Assembly (NCBI GenBank): GCA_051649365.1
Contig: JBOFGY010000312.1
Coordinates: 1 to 11,249 of the forward strand
DNA: 11,249 bases
Origin: CAVTAE01 sp051649365
Lineage (GTDB): Bacteria > Deinococcota > Deinococci > Deinococcales > Trueperaceae
Direction: 5' to 3'
Below, piece after piece: positions 11,147 to 11,249 of this stretch. Below the pieces are notes generated by a model, which had not been told where the DNA came from, did no database searches, and worked only from the letters and a program-made list of their open reading frames with translations. Position 1 is the first letter of the stretch; the number at the start of each line of letters is the position of its first letter. The position numbers and the translations under genes were made by a program.

Positions 11147-11249
11147 CTAGATTGAAGATTGAAGCCAGTCCCAAAAGCAAAGGCGTTTGATGCGCTCAGG
11201 GTCAGCCGCGAGTTTGGTCAGGAAGTCATCCACAGCGTGACGTTTAGCA
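11147..11249 (-). CDS. C-terminal tail of an unidentified protein (5' end outside window)
   Basis: On the minus strand an open frame enters from the right edge and gives 34 residues: AKRHAVDDFLTKLAADPERI then KRLCFWDWLQSSI, ending at TAG 11147-11149. The composition and the clear amphipathic helix make it look genuinely coding, though it is too short for confidence. The ending (Asp-Pro-Glu-Arg-Ile-Lys-x-Leu-Cys, then an aromatic Trp motif) recalls the C-termini of some transposases, but this is a weak resemblance. It is convergent with the 10813 gene. Confidence 0.5.
   Translation of the reverse strand, partial: AKRHAVDDFLTKLAADPERIKRLCFWDWLQSSI

Overview
The window is bacterial DNA of moderate GC content that mixes intact housekeeping-type genes with decayed and accessory genes. 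Phylum cannot be fixed from the sequence. Uma2-family and YceD-family proteins, start codons mostly lacking Shine-Dalgarno sequences, and -10-like TANNNT hexamers ending 6-9 nt before several starts would all suit a lineage with many leaderless mRNAs (Deinococcota is one such group). This is inference only.

Layout. 1-125: C-terminal tail of a probable IS66-like transposase (+). 111-476: small two-helix membrane protein with coiled-coil ends (-). 667-900: C-terminal remnant of an S66 (LD-carboxypeptidase/MccF-like) peptidase (+). 951-2231: an alpha/beta-hydrolase (lipase-like) membrane protein gene broken by two nonsense codons and frame changes (-). 2304-2786: intact Uma2-family nuclease-like gene (+). 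2917-4272: von Willebrand A-domain lipoprotein (-), divergent from 4411-5490 aldose 1-epimerase galM (+). 5550-5704: a composite inverted-repeat element between convergent galM and uvrC. 5745-7661: uvrC (-). 7826-8615: DUF3800 gene broken by one nonsense codon and two frame changes (-), divergent from 8701-9285 yceD (DUF177, +). 9499-11019: three small unrecognised + strand genes, each with a Shine-Dalgarno sequence; the first two are followed by strong terminators and one by a 38-bp perfect palindrome. 11147-11249: tail of an unlisted gene running off the right edge (-).

The most striking signal is genome-scale rather than genic. The hexamer CTCGAG occurs 32 times (about 3 expected in random sequence of this length) and is concentrated in the housekeeping-type genes and in the decayed hydrolase. 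In galM, yceD, uvrC and the vWA lipoprotein together, 18 of 23 Leu-Glu pairs are encoded CTC-GAG, and other sites lie in a different reading frame (Ser-Ser, Ser-Arg), so the preference acts on DNA, not codons. This resembles the HIP1 highly iterated palindrome of cyanobacteria but with a different core. The accessory genes (111-476, Uma2, 9499-11019) lack the site, and most of those at the right end use Shine-Dalgarno starts, which suggests later arrival.

There is no operon of interacting genes here. The intact genes are single transcription units: sugar epimerisation (galM), nucleotide excision repair (uvrC), a YceD-type protein linked in other bacteria to 23S rRNA/L32 metabolism, and a surface lipoprotein. 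Around them lie three gene remnants and one or two transposase tails.
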